A DNA stretch of 20,537 bases, taken from assembly GCA_964452115.1 (NCBI GenBank), contig CAYVKY010000028.1:1-20537 (forward strand), read 5' to 3'. Positions 1-7,872 of this stretch are shown piece by piece (position 1 is the stretch's first letter; each line of letters begins with the position of its first letter). The notes under the pieces are model-generated. The model was given only the letters and a program-made list of their open reading frames with translations, did not search any database and was not told where the DNA came from. This DNA comes from CAYVKY01 sp964452115. GTDB taxonomy: Bacteria > Bacteroidota > Ignavibacteria > Tepidaquicellales > Tepidaquicellaceae. The translations under genes were made by a program, and so were the position numbers.

Positions 1-25
1 TTTCTCTACAAATATACATCTTTCT

Positions 26-523
26 TTATGTCCGGAAAAGTGGGGAAAGACCAACTGGACCATTATTATTATAAAATGGAAGAGAGGGGGGCCCAAGCCT
101 AAGATATGTTGGTCCACCATTCCCATTCCAATACGTCTCAGCTTTCTGCAGGGCGTTTTTATAATAGCAATCAGATATACTTGGTTCATTCCATTCATCC
201 AAATCCGATATATCAGCATTCCAAAAATGAGTACAAGTAAAATAACTACACGGCCATTCAAAGTCATATAAGATTTCTTTACAATCCTCCATATAAGAAC
301 CGTCAATCACGGTTCCTCTCGAAATAGTTTGTATCGGAGGAGCACCAGAAGTTATTTTTCCAATCCCCGTATTCATTTCTGAATATCTGTACCACGGAAA
401 TTCAGCTTTTAAAAGTTCCCAAGCTTGTTCTGTAACATATCTGTGATCATTAGAGGATAAACGTACTTGTGAATAGGAATTCAAAGAAGATAATAGGATT
501 ACTAAAACAATAACTTTTTTCAT
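26..523 (-). CDS. short secreted protein, weakly zinc-phospholipase-C/S1-P1-like N-terminus; possible remnant
   Basis: A 165-residue ORF with a clear signal peptide (basic MKK, hydrophobic core, likely cleavage after SYS at about residue 18). An SD-like GAGGG lies a few bases before the ATG, which supports this start. Visible motifs are DHRYVTEQAW at about residues 26-35 and CTHFWNAD near residue 97. A His near the N-terminus followed by a THFWxAD stretch recalls zinc-dependent phospholipase C/S1-P1 nuclease-type proteins, in which such His/Asp/Trp residues bind Zn. Those proteins are usually well over 200 residues, and I see no downstream HxxxD-type metal motif here. The C-terminus is Gly/Pro/Asn-rich and stops just inside the window edge. 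A frame change at a six-G run near 86-91 would keep a frame open to the window start, so truncation by frameshift is possible but unproven. It is transcribed separately, downstream of the efflux operon. Real gene likely; function uncertain. Confidence 0.6.
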   Translation of the reverse strand: MKKVIVLVILLSSLNSYSQVRLSSNDHRYVTEQAWELLKAEFPWYRYSEMNTGIGKITSGAPPIQTISRGTVIDGSYMEDCKEILYDFEWPCSYFTCTHFWNADISDLDEWNEPSISDCYYKNALQKAETYWNGNGGPTYLRLGPPSLPFYNNNGPVGLSPLFRT

Positions 524-714
524 TTCTACCCTCGCTTATTTTAATTTTTTAAATAATATTACACATAATAATATATTAAATTCTTATTAGGTTTTATTCA
601 TTAATAATATATTTAAAACAATATTCATAAGCAATAAAATAAATCATAGATGTTTACGAAACTCATCATACTTTTCCAAGATAGACAAGGCGAAATAAAA
701 AATCCATCTTTTTA

Positions 715-1833
715 TCAGCTTACTTTTCTGTAGCGCCAGATTGCAAGCGAAAGTATTACGGCGGCGAATGCGGATAATGTGTAGAATATGCTGAGCAAAT
801 CTTTGAAGCCGGAACCCTTGAGCATAATCATTCTTAATGCGCGGTTGAAATATGCCGTGGGTATGAACTTTGTGATGAACTGCGCCCAGTCCGGCATATT
901 TTCTATCGGGGTGAATATGCCTCCCATCAGTATAAAAAGCACCATAATAAACCACGCGATGAACATTGCCTGCTGCTGCGTGTTTGTAACCGTCGAAACG
1001 AATAAGCCCATTCCCAACACAACGAATAAATACAGCGATGCCGAAATAAATACCCATAATGGATTTCCCAAAAACGGTATGTCGTATAACACCATTCCCA
1101 AAACAATTCCCGCAAGCAATTCAATGATTCCGATAATCCAGAACGGGAATAATTTTCCGATTATGAATTGGTATTTTTTTATCGGCGTTACGTTCAGCTG
1201 TTCGATGGTGCCGATTTCCTTTTCGCGCGCGATGTTCATACCCGTGAGAAACATTCCGATTATAGAAACCAATATCACAAGTATTCCCGGTACCATATAA
1301 GTTTTATAGTTCAGTTCGGGATTGTACCAGTCCGCATATTCAATATTGACGGGCATTGAGCCGCCGTCCGGAGATATTGCACCCGTTTCCACGAGCACGC
1401 CGCCGTTGAAATCCTTTATGATATTTGTGCTGTAATTCATAATTACGCCCGCCGTCATTCCGTCCTCTGCGTTTATGAGCAGCTGCACCTTGCTTTTTTC
1501 GCCGAGCCGGAAATTCTTTTCAAAGTCCTTCGGAATGTTCAGTATCATTTTGAAATTATTCTCCTTGAATTTTTCAACGGCTCTGTCGGCACTGAAATCG
1601 TATCCCTGCAGCTGAAAATATCCGCTCGATGAAAATTTTGAAATCAGGTCCCGGGAAAATCTGCTGTTGTCCAGGTCAACCACTTCAAATTTTATATTCC
1701 TTATTTCATAAGTAACCGCGTGCGATAATATCAGAAGCTGAAAAAGCGGCATAAAAAATATCAGCGGTATCATTGACCTGTTCCTGAGTATCTGAAGAAA
1801 TTCTTTGCGCAATATGTAAATTATAGTTCTCAT
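715..1833 (-). CDS. ABC-2 type transporter permease, YbhR-like
   Basis: 372 residues with the layout of ABC-2 efflux permeases: a short cytoplasmic N-terminus with RKEFLQILRNRS, TM1 at about residues 22-42, a large extracytoplasmic domain (about 43-175), then five hydrophobic segments to the C-terminus. The conserved cytoplasmic motif AREKEIGTIEQLNVTP, with following IIGKLFPFW, is clearly present after TM2. It is the last gene of the efflux operon and lies 1 bp after its paralogue (1835-2941), with which it presumably forms a heterodimeric inner-membrane pore. E. coli YbhR/YbhS is the best-known comparison; that system exports drugs and cations, but the substrate here cannot be read from sequence. 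No clear intrinsic terminator was found in the 190 bp downstream. Confidence 0.93.
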   Translation of the reverse strand: MRTIIYILRKEFLQILRNRSMIPLIFFMPLFQLLILSHAVTYEIRNIKFEVVDLDNSRFSRDLISKFSSSGYFQLQGYDFSADRAVEKFKENNFKMILNIPKDFEKNFRLGEKSKVQLLINAEDGMTAGVIMNYSTNIIKDFNGGVLVETGAISPDGGSMPVNIEYADWYNPELNYKTYMVPGILVILVSIIGMFLTGMNIAREKEIGTIEQLNVTPIKKYQFIIGKLFPFWIIGIIELLAGIVLGMVLYDIPFLGNPLWVFISASLYLFVVLGMGLFVSTVTNTQQQAMFIAWFIMVLFILMGGIFTPIENMPDWAQFITKFIPTAYFNRALRMIMLKGSGFKDLLSIFYTLSAFAAVILSLAIWRYRKVS

Positions 1834-1834
1834 T

Positions 1835-2941
1835 TTATTCCAGTCTGATTTTAAATTTTTTAACGCTCATTACTATAAAAAATAAATTCATCAGAAACAA
1901 AACGAGCGTTTCTTTCCAGATGTAAATAAACTCCGAACCCTTAAGCATCAGTGCTTTCATAATTATGATAAAATATTTTGCAGGCACAATGTAACTGATG
2001 TACTGCAGCAGGCGCGGCATGTCTTCAACGGGGAAAATATATCCTGAAAGCAATATGGTAGGCATCATCATTCCGCCGAGTGAAATCATCATTGCGGTCT
2101 GCTGGTTTCCGACAAGCGTGGAGATAAGTATTCCGAGCGAAAGCGCCGTCATTACGAATAAAATTGTTTCAAGCAGAATAAGAATTATCGAACCTGCAAT
2201 GGGAATTTCGAATATAAACTTTCCGAGCAGGAGTATCACAATCGCATTTACAAACGACAGGATAAAATACGGCAGCACCTTGCCGAGTATTATCTGAAGC
2301 GGATTCAGCGGCGACACGAGCAGCACCTCCATCGTGCCGAGCTCCTTTTCGCGCGTGATGGAAATTGATGTCATAAGCGTGCAAATCAAAAGCAGAATTA
2401 CGGCAATAAGTCCCGGCACAAAAAGGAATACGCTTTTCAGATTCGGATTGTAAATCATTTTCACTTCGGTGTCAATCTGCGTCACGCCCGTATTCTGAGG
2501 CATCAGCGACATCTGATAATCATTGATTATCGCGGAAGTGTAACTGATTATCATATTCGCATAGTTCGGGTCTGACGCATCGGCAATAAGCTGAACCGAC
2601 GCCTTGCCCGTATGGTAAAGGTTATCCGAAAACTGCGGCTCGAAAATTATCACTTCTTTAACAATTCCCTTTTTAAATTCCCTGTCAATGTCATTTATGC
2701 TTTTCAGATTGTCATAGAGTTTGAAATACCCCGACGAAAGAAGTTTGTTGGAAATCTCCATGGTAATATTGTCTTTTGATTCGTCGAGGATAGCGATGCT
2801 TGAATCGCGGATTTCATTTGAAATCGCAAATCCGAAAATCAGAACCTGCACGATGGGCATACCGAATAAAATCAGTAGCGTTCTGTAATCCCTGAATATG
2901 TGAAGAAATTCTTTCCGGAAAAATGCGAGAAACTTTTTCAT
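1835..2941 (-). CDS. ABC-2 type transporter permease, YbhS-like
   Basis: 368 residues, paralogous to the next gene. It has a cytoplasmic RKEFLHIFRDYR start, TM1 at about residues 21-42, an extracytoplasmic domain of about 125 residues, and five further TM segments from about residue 172. The family hallmark TREKELGTMEVLLVSPLNP follows TM2. Its start codon overlaps the stop of the upstream ATPase gene by 4 bp (ATGA), so the two are probably translationally coupled. Together with the 715-1833 product it forms the expected permease pair of a MacB-independent, ABC-2/HlyD/TolC tripartite exporter. Some ABC-2 permeases of this family act in lipid or polysaccharide export, but the linked fusion protein and outer-membrane channel favour small-molecule efflux. 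Confidence 0.93.
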   Translation of the reverse strand: MKKFLAFFRKEFLHIFRDYRTLLILFGMPIVQVLIFGFAISNEIRDSSIAILDESKDNITMEISNKLLSSGYFKLYDNLKSINDIDREFKKGIVKEVIIFEPQFSDNLYHTGKASVQLIADASDPNYANMIISYTSAIINDYQMSLMPQNTGVTQIDTEVKMIYNPNLKSVFLFVPGLIAVILLLICTLMTSISITREKELGTMEVLLVSPLNPLQIILGKVLPYFILSFVNAIVILLLGKFIFEIPIAGSIILILLETILFVMTALSLGILISTLVGNQQTAMMISLGGMMMPTILLSGYIFPVEDMPRLLQYISYIVPAKYFIIIMKALMLKGSEFIYIWKETLVLFLMNLFFIVMSVKKFKIRLE

Positions 2942-3669
2942 ACCTGCTCTCCTCTTGCAAGTTTAACGAATACATCGTGCATATCGGCTGCCTGATATTT
3001 TTCCTTTAATTTTGAAGTTGTATCAAGCGCCGCAATTTTCCCGTCAACCATCATCAGCACGCGGCTGCAATATTCCGCTTCGTCCATATAGTGCGTTGTT
3101 ACAACAACGGTGATTCCTCTGTCTGCGGCTTCATAAATCATCTGCCAGAACTGCCTGCGCGTAATCGGGTCAACGCCGCCCGTCGGTTCATCCAGAAAAA
3201 CAATTTTCGGATTATGAATTATCGCGATTGAAAATGCGAGCTTCTGTTTCCATCCCAGCGGAATATCTTTCAGCAGTTTATTCCGGACGTCTTCGAGTCC
3301 GAATTTCTGTATCAGTTCATTTGTTTTTGCGATTATCTCTTTCCGCGGCAGTCCGTATATGCCCGCATAAAATCTGATGTTTTCCGATACGGTGAGGTCT
3401 TCATACAGTGAAAATTTCTGGCTCATATATCCGATGGATTTCTTAATATCTTCGGTATGCCTGTAAACGTCGAAGCCCGCAACGCTCGCAGTACCGGATG
3501 TCGGCGAGAGAAGTCCCGTGAGCATTTTCATTGCAGTGGTTTTTCCCGCGCCGTTTGCACCGAGGAATCCGAACACTTCGCCTTTTTCAATATTAAAGGA
3601 AATGCTGTCCACCGCAGTGAAACTGCCGAATTTTTTAGTCAGATTATGTGCTTCAATTACGTTTTCCAA
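2938..3669 (-). CDS. ABC transporter ATP-binding protein (second half of a split YbhF)
   Basis: 243 residues, a single ATPase domain. Walker A is GANGAGKTT (37-45, Lys43), Walker B is IVFLDE (156-161, Glu161 intact), and the H-loop is TTHYMDEA with His193. The signature motif is not LSGGQ but PLGWKQ at 137-142. From memory, the C-terminal domain of E. coli YbhF carries a similar LG(W/F)KQ variant, so this gene corresponds to that half of the fused enzyme. It lies 12 bp after the partner ATPase gene and overlaps the next permease gene by 4 bp. Likely forms a heterodimer with the 304-residue ATPase to power the two permeases. Family assignment is secure; equivalence to the YbhF C-half rests on motif and gene order. 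Confidence 0.93.
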   Translation of the reverse strand: MENVIEAHNLTKKFGSFTAVDSISFNIEKGEVFGFLGANGAGKTTAMKMLTGLLSPTSGTASVAGFDVYRHTEDIKKSIGYMSQKFSLYEDLTVSENIRFYAGIYGLPRKEIIAKTNELIQKFGLEDVRNKLLKDIPLGWKQKLAFSIAIIHNPKIVFLDEPTGGVDPITRRQFWQMIYEAADRGITVVVTTHYMDEAEYCSRVLMMVDGKIAALDTTSKLKEKYQAADMHDVFVKLARGEQV

Positions 3670-3681
3670 TTCATTAAAAAT

Positions 3682-4596
3682 TTATTTTTTCATAAGAGAT
3701 ATAAAGCAGTCTTCAATGCCCGGATTAATTTTTTTGATTTCAATTTCATTCAGATTTCTGCTTTCAAGATATTGCCTTAATTTATTAATATCCGCTGTCA
3801 CGTTTTTATCAACATAGTGCACATATTCGCCGAAGAGTTCCGCCGAATAAGCATATTCGTATTCTTCAAGAATTTTCATTAATGCGTGCATATTGCCTGC
3901 CTTAACAGCGAAAAGTTCTTTTGTGAAACCGTCAATTATTTTTTGCGGCGTTTCCACGCCGAGAAGCTCGCCTTTCTGAATCAAAGCAATTTTGCTGCAC
4001 CTCAGCGCTTCATCCATATACGGCGTTGATACAATTATTGTAATGCCTTCATTTTTTAAAGATGAAAGCATTACCCAGAATTCATCGCGCGACACGGGGT
4101 CAACTCCGGTAGTCGGTTCGTCAAGAATCAGAAGTTTTGGCTTGTGAATCAGTGCGCAGCTCAGTGCGAGTTTCTGTTTCATTCCGCCGGAAAGCGCTTT
4201 TGCCTTTCTGTGTTTAAACGGCTCAAGCAGGCTGTATATCGGTTTAATTAAATGATAATTTTTTTCAACGGTCGTTCCGAAAATTTTTGCAAAAAATTTC
4301 AGATTTTCTTCAACGCTCAAATCCTGATACAGCGAAAATCTTCCGGGCATATATCCGATTAATGTACGGATTTTTTTGAAATCTTTTACGACATCATATC
4401 CGAGGACTTTTGCACTGCCTTCATCGGGAATCAGCAGCGACGTGATAATTCTGAACAGGGTTGTCTTTCCGGCGCCGTCAGGTCCGATAAATCCGTAAAG
4501 GTCGCCGCTTTCAACATTAAATGAAATTTCGTTAAGCGCCTTTACGTCGCCGAATGATTTCTTTAAATCTTTTATTTCAATAACTGCATCCATCAT
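3682..4596 (-). CDS. ABC transporter ATP-binding protein (first half of a split YbhF)
   Basis: 304 residues. Walker A is GPDGAGKTT (38-46), the signature LSGGMKQ (135-141) and Walker B LLILDE (155-160) are canonical, but the H-loop histidine is replaced: STPYMDEA has Pro192 where His is expected. As I recall, the N-terminal ATPase domain of E. coli YbhF also lacks this His (STAYMDEA). The roughly 80 residues after the ATPase core form the C-terminal extension seen in many ABC-2 ATPases. The start is one of two adjacent ATG codons (MMDAV); the first directly abuts the stop codon of the fusion-protein gene. Its paralogue in the next gene supplies the complementary motifs, so the pair should work as an asymmetric heterodimer. 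Confidence 0.93.
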   Translation of the reverse strand: MMDAVIEIKDLKKSFGDVKALNEISFNVESGDLYGFIGPDGAGKTTLFRIITSLLIPDEGSAKVLGYDVVKDFKKIRTLIGYMPGRFSLYQDLSVEENLKFFAKIFGTTVEKNYHLIKPIYSLLEPFKHRKAKALSGGMKQKLALSCALIHKPKLLILDEPTTGVDPVSRDEFWVMLSSLKNEGITIIVSTPYMDEALRCSKIALIQKGELLGVETPQKIIDGFTKELFAVKAGNMHALMKILEEYEYAYSAELFGEYVHYVDKNVTADINKLRQYLESRNLNEIEIKKINPGIEDCFISLMKK

Positions 4597-5487
4597 TTAA
4601 TCAAATAAAACTTCACCCGGCATCCCGATTTTAAGTTCACCGTTATTTTTAACGCGGATTTTTACCGCATAAACCAGATTCACACGCTCTTCTTTTGTCT
4701 GTACAATCTTCGGAGTGAATTCCGCCTTGGATGATATCCAGCTAATTTCCCCTTCAAGAGTTTTGCTTGTTTCCCTGCCTGCATCAATCAGTACTTTCAC
4801 CTTCTGTCCGAGTTTGATTGACGAGAGCTGCGCACCGCTTACATATACTTTCAGCTCAAGCACGCTCAGGTCTGCAATTTTATAGAGCGGTTTGCCGAAT
4901 GAAACCACCTCCGACGGCTCGGTAAGCTTCATCAGTACTGTGCCTTTAACCGGATTTACGATATAGCATTTTTGAATTTTATCGTTAATGGATTTAATCT
5001 GCGTTTCAACATTTCCGAGTTCTTCTTTGGTAGTGCTGTTCTGCGATTGCACTGAACTTTTCTGCTTGTCGAGTACACTGATGCTGCCGTTTATGTCATC
5101 AAGCTGCTTCTGCGATGCCGCCTTATCCTGCAGGAGTTTTTCGATTCTGTTTTTTTCGGTTTCATTAACTTTTTTCTGCTCTTCGATTACGTCCGTCTGC
5201 GCTTTTACGTTTGAAAATTTTGTTGACACAACTTTTTTCTGCGATGACAATTGCTGCCTCTGCAGATAGAGCTGCGATGTGTCCACCACCGCAATGAGCG
5301 CGCCTGAATCCAGCTGCATTCCTTCTTCCACATTGAAGTAAATCAGTTTTCCCGAAGCCTCCGATGATACGATGGTTTCCACCGCCTCAAAGTTTCCGTA
5401 TGCGTCAGACTTCCGCTCTGAATTCGAGCAGGAAGTAAATGCCGCCGCAAGCAGCAAAACCGGTAATGTAAGTTTGAAAAATTTCAT
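4597..5487 (-). CDS. HlyD/RND-type membrane fusion lipoprotein, YbhG-like
   Basis: 296 residues. A lipoprotein signal ends in AAAFTSC (Cys20), so it is anchored by lipid rather than by the usual N-terminal TM helix. Then comes the first half of a biotinyl/lipoyl-like barrel-sandwich domain (about 38-70: EASGKLIYFNVEEGMQLDSG), a long coiled-coil hairpin (about 72-172, rich in Q/K/E), the second half (about 175-205: NPVKGTVLMKLTEPSEVV), and a beta-barrel/membrane-proximal region to the C-terminus. This is the periplasmic adaptor that would link the ABC-2 permease pair to the TolC-type channel encoded just upstream (4 bp away). Gene order regulator-channel-adaptor-ATPases-permeases makes the assignment firm; substrate unknown. 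Confidence 0.92.
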   Translation of the reverse strand: MKFFKLTLPVLLLAAAFTSCSNSERKSDAYGNFEAVETIVSSEASGKLIYFNVEEGMQLDSGALIAVVDTSQLYLQRQQLSSQKKVVSTKFSNVKAQTDVIEEQKKVNETEKNRIEKLLQDKAASQKQLDDINGSISVLDKQKSSVQSQNSTTKEELGNVETQIKSINDKIQKCYIVNPVKGTVLMKLTEPSEVVSFGKPLYKIADLSVLELKVYVSGAQLSSIKLGQKVKVLIDAGRETSKTLEGEISWISSKAEFTPKIVQTKEERVNLVYAVKIRVKNNGELKIGMPGEVLFD

Positions 5488-5491
5488 TTTA

Positions 5492-6757
5492 TTAATATCC
5501 TTGATTGGTTAAAAAATTAATTTTTGATTGAATGAGCTGCAGCCTGTGAATGTTCTTCGTAAGCATTGCCTGATTGTAATTGTTCAGTTCAGTAACATAA
5601 TTTGTAGCGGTAATTATTCCGTTGTCAAGCTGCGAAAGCGTCACTTTCATAATGTCCTGCCTCACGCTTAAGATTTCATCATCTTTATTTAAAAGCGCGC
5701 TGTACTTTTCAATGTCTGATTTGTACCGCTGTTCGGTGACTGTCAGATTTTTATAAAATGTTTCCCGCTGTATATCAACTATGCTCCGGTTAACATCATA
5801 TATCTGGCTCTGAAGAGACTCCGAACCCCAGTCAATCGGACTCCACGATAAATTAAGTCCGACAATATAATACGGCTGGAAAGTATTGTCGAGCATATTA
5901 AGCCCCGGTCTGCCGTATCCTGCCTGACCGAATGCGCTGAACTTCGGATTTTTGGACGAGTGCAGATTTCCCTTCAGCGAAGAGAGATAATTTTTCTGAA
6001 GTTCATACAGTTGATTTTCGGGACGGCTGAAGTAATTTATTTTACCGGTGGAAACATTTTTATTTTCGGGTACGGCGAAGTCTGCATCCGGCTGTATCGC
6101 TTCGCCTGTCAGTTCGGACAGCGAATTTATCGCTGCCAGAATATCGTTGTCTGCTTCGGTCATCTGCGACTGCACCTGCAGGAGCTGCGCCTTTAATATG
6201 TAAACATTTCCTTCCGCGATTGCGCCGCCTTTGACTTTGGATTCCTGTTCGGCGATTCTGTCGCTTATGTCGGATGCAGTGATGTCAAGGGATTTACGCT
6301 TTTCTTTAGAAATAAGTACATTGAAATAAAGGTCGTTCACCCGCTGTTTCAGAGCATAAAGTTCAACCTCGATTTTCTGCTGGTCAACCTGCAGCGAACT
6401 TTTTTCAATGTCTTTAAGCGAACTGATATTTCCGCCGTCGTATATCAGCTGCTTCACGTCCATTGTAAACTGGTATCTGTCCTTGTTGATATCGGGCATT
6501 TTTATAAACGGAACATTGATGTTCAGTTTTGTAACGTCCGACTGGTAACTCGCCTGCGCGCCAAAAGAAATCTTCGGGAGATATCCGATGTCGTAGTTAT
6601 TAAGTTTATTTCCCGACAGCGAATCGTTGAACGGTTTCTGCTTCAGAGACGGATAGTTCCGCCTCGCCGATGAATAACATTCATCGAGTGTCAGGGTTTG
6701 CTGCGCGAAAGCATTCAGCGAAAAAACCAGTAAGAGAATTGTTATTGTACGTTTCAT
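5492..6757 (-). CDS. TolC-family outer membrane efflux protein
   Basis: 421 residues with a signal peptide cleaved around AFA|QQ (residue 18/19). The start of the mature protein, LTLDECYSSARRNYPSLKQ, is the classic opening of outer-membrane efflux factors. Two structural repeats are visible: the first with the beta-strand motif QLIYDGGN (near residue 110), the second with NLSWSPIDWGSE (near residue 303). Long amphipathic helices rich in Q/S/K lie between, as expected for the periplasmic tunnel. It forms the outer-membrane exit duct of the tripartite exporter. It starts 5 bp after the TetR stop codon and is followed after 4 bp by the adaptor gene, so it is surely cotranscribed. Confidence 0.93.
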   Translation of the reverse strand: MKRTITILLLVFSLNAFAQQTLTLDECYSSARRNYPSLKQKPFNDSLSGNKLNNYDIGYLPKISFGAQASYQSDVTKLNINVPFIKMPDINKDRYQFTMDVKQLIYDGGNISSLKDIEKSSLQVDQQKIEVELYALKQRVNDLYFNVLISKEKRKSLDITASDISDRIAEQESKVKGGAIAEGNVYILKAQLLQVQSQMTEADNDILAAINSLSELTGEAIQPDADFAVPENKNVSTGKINYFSRPENQLYELQKNYLSSLKGNLHSSKNPKFSAFGQAGYGRPGLNMLDNTFQPYYIVGLNLSWSPIDWGSESLQSQIYDVNRSIVDIQRETFYKNLTVTEQRYKSDIEKYSALLNKDDEILSVRQDIMKVTLSQLDNGIITATNYVTELNNYNQAMLTKNIHRLQLIQSKINFLTNQGY

Positions 6758-6762
6758 AAAAA

Positions 6763-7389
6763 TTATTTTTTTCTGATTGAACGGATGATAAATTCGGCTG
6801 CTGTCTTTTTTCTCGAATCCAGAAATTTATTGTATTTATTTTCGCTCATTGAAAACATCGATTTCATAATCTGTTTATTAAGAATCGGAAATACATTCAG
6901 CGAAACAATATTTATAATTAGTTCAAAAGGTTCAATGTCTATGATTAAACCTTTTTTCTTTGCGTCAGTCACCTGGTCAATAAAAACTTTCGGAAGATAT
7001 TTGCCTTCGTGGGAAAATAGTTTTACCGCCTTATCGGGATTCTGATTGAATTCATTTACTATGAATGAGGCGATATAAGTATTGTCCTTCAGCATCTGAA
7101 TCTGATAGTCCACAAATTTCCTTATCTTGTCAAACAGCGAAACATTTTTTTCCGATACGAGTTCTAACAGCGGCGGAAAAAATTTATTGATTGCATCGGT
7201 GAATACCGCATTGAAAAGCTTCTTCTTGTCCCTGAAATAGTAGTGGAGCAGCGCCTTGTTTATGCCCGCCTTGTCCGCAATCTGCTGCATCCTTGCACCT
7301 TGAAACCCGTAAACGTGAAATATCTCCTTTGCAGCCCGGAGGATTTTTGTTTCGGTGCCGGTGTCAATCGTTTTTGATTTATTAACCAT
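6763..7389 (-). CDS. TetR-family transcriptional regulator of the efflux operon
   Basis: 208 residues. The N-terminal TetR helix-turn-helix domain spans about 13-60 (ILRAAKEIFHVYGFQGARMQQIADKAG, then the recognition helix INKALLHYYF and the typical DKKKLF). The C-terminal ligand/dimer domain is all-helical and divergent, as usual. It is the first gene of the efflux operon, 5 bp before the tolC-type gene, and a perfect inverted repeat sits 5 bp in front of its start codon, so autorepression and control of the whole exporter are likely. The position matches CecR (YbiH) upstream of ybhGFSR in enterobacteria, but sequence-level orthology cannot be shown here. The inducer is unknown. Confidence 0.92.
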   Translation of the reverse strand: MVNKSKTIDTGTETKILRAAKEIFHVYGFQGARMQQIADKAGINKALLHYYFRDKKKLFNAVFTDAINKFFPPLLELVSEKNVSLFDKIRKFVDYQIQMLKDNTYIASFIVNEFNQNPDKAVKLFSHEGKYLPKVFIDQVTDAKKKGLIIDIEPFELIINIVSLNVFPILNKQIMKSMFSMSENKYNKFLDSRKKTAAEFIIRSIRKK

Positions 7390-7393
7390 ATTA

Positions 7394-7411
7394 TTTAACT
7401 AAATAGTTAAA
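7394..7411. promoter_or_regulatory. probable TetR-type operator
   Basis: TTTAACTAAATAGTTAAA: 7-bp arms TTTAACT/AGTTAAA are perfect inverted repeats around a 4-bp centre. It lies 5 bp upstream of the tetR start codon, where bound repressor would block both promoter escape and translation start. Size and symmetry fit TetR-family operators. Binding itself is inferred. Confidence 0.6.
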
Positions 7412-7412
7412 C

Positions 7413-7442
7413 CAAAATGGTAATATTAAGGTTCAAAGTCAA
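7413..7442 (-). promoter_or_regulatory. candidate Bacteroidota-type promoter for the efflux operon
   Basis: On the minus strand a TTG (7442-7440) is followed after 19 bp by CCATTTTG (7420-7413), which matches the TTTG half of the Bacteroides -7 box TAnnTTTG but not its TA. The predicted start of transcription would fall inside the inverted repeat at 7394-7411, consistent with repression. The match is partial, so this is tentative. Confidence 0.25.
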
Positions 7443-7488
7443 GAGTAAAATTTATTTTATGTTCTTGACCAAAACAGATAAATAACCG

Positions 7489-7641
7489 GTTGTAATTATT
7501 TTTACCCTGTAGTTGTAATTATTTTTACCCTGTAGTAGTAATTATTTTCCTTCACCCCGAAGTTGTAATTATATTCCTCACCCCATAGTTGTAATTATTT
7601 TTCCCACACCGGAGTTGTAATTTATTTTCCTCACCCCCGTA
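7489..7641. repeat. tandem array of six degenerate 23-27 bp units
   Basis: Units begin at 7489, 7512, 7535, 7562, 7588 and 7614. The consensus is GTTGTAATTATTTTCC followed by TCACCCCGTA. The first two units are identical 23-mers ending in TACCCTGTA; later ones drift. There are no spacers between units, so it is not a CRISPR array. The last unit runs straight into the palindrome of the following inverted-repeat element. Three to four more-diverged units sit at 20138-20233. Confidence 0.85.
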
Positions 7642-7872
7642 GGGGGTGAAATGTCTGTAGATATTGATTACACATCGCATTATACCCCATGGGGGTTTAA
7701 TGTTTTTTAATGTTTAATTATTTATTCATAATCCTGACGAATAAATCGTTCATCGTAATCAATATTGAATTGTTTTAAAAGCTCGAATAATTATTTATAC
7801 ATTAAACCCCCACGGGGTAAATGGGCTTAGAAATTCCTGAGCTACAGATATTTCACCCCTACGGGGTGAGGA
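7629..7872. repeat. composite inverted-repeat element, copy A
   Basis: The left arm (about 7629-7707) contains two palindromes: TCACCCCCGTAGGGGGTGA (7631-7649) and ACCCCATGGGGGT (7684-7696). The right arm (about 7800-7872) carries the same two palindromes in reverse order and orientation, around AACCCCCACGGGG and TCACCCCTACGGGGTGA. Both arms share the GTGAAAT(A/G)TCTGTAG stretch next to the outer palindrome. About 90 bp of AT-rich DNA without a credible gene separates the arms. It resembles a MITE/BIME-type intergenic element; no transposase or target duplication was seen. Confidence 0.8.

Noticed and set aside
524..714. Terminator for the efflux operon
   Set aside because: No hairpin with a following T-tract was found; short AAGAT/ATCTT matches are too weak. 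The gap is AT-rich.
644..1300. Several ORFs on both strands over the last permease gene
   Set aside because: They are shadows of the permease reading frame, which has clear family motifs throughout.
7489..7641. Possible CRISPR array
   Set aside because: Units are 23-27 bp, adjoin without spacers, and drift in sequence; no cas gene in the window.
7706..7799. Gene or transposase fragment within repeat copy A
   Set aside because: Less than 100 bp and AT-rich, with no convincing start or coding pattern.
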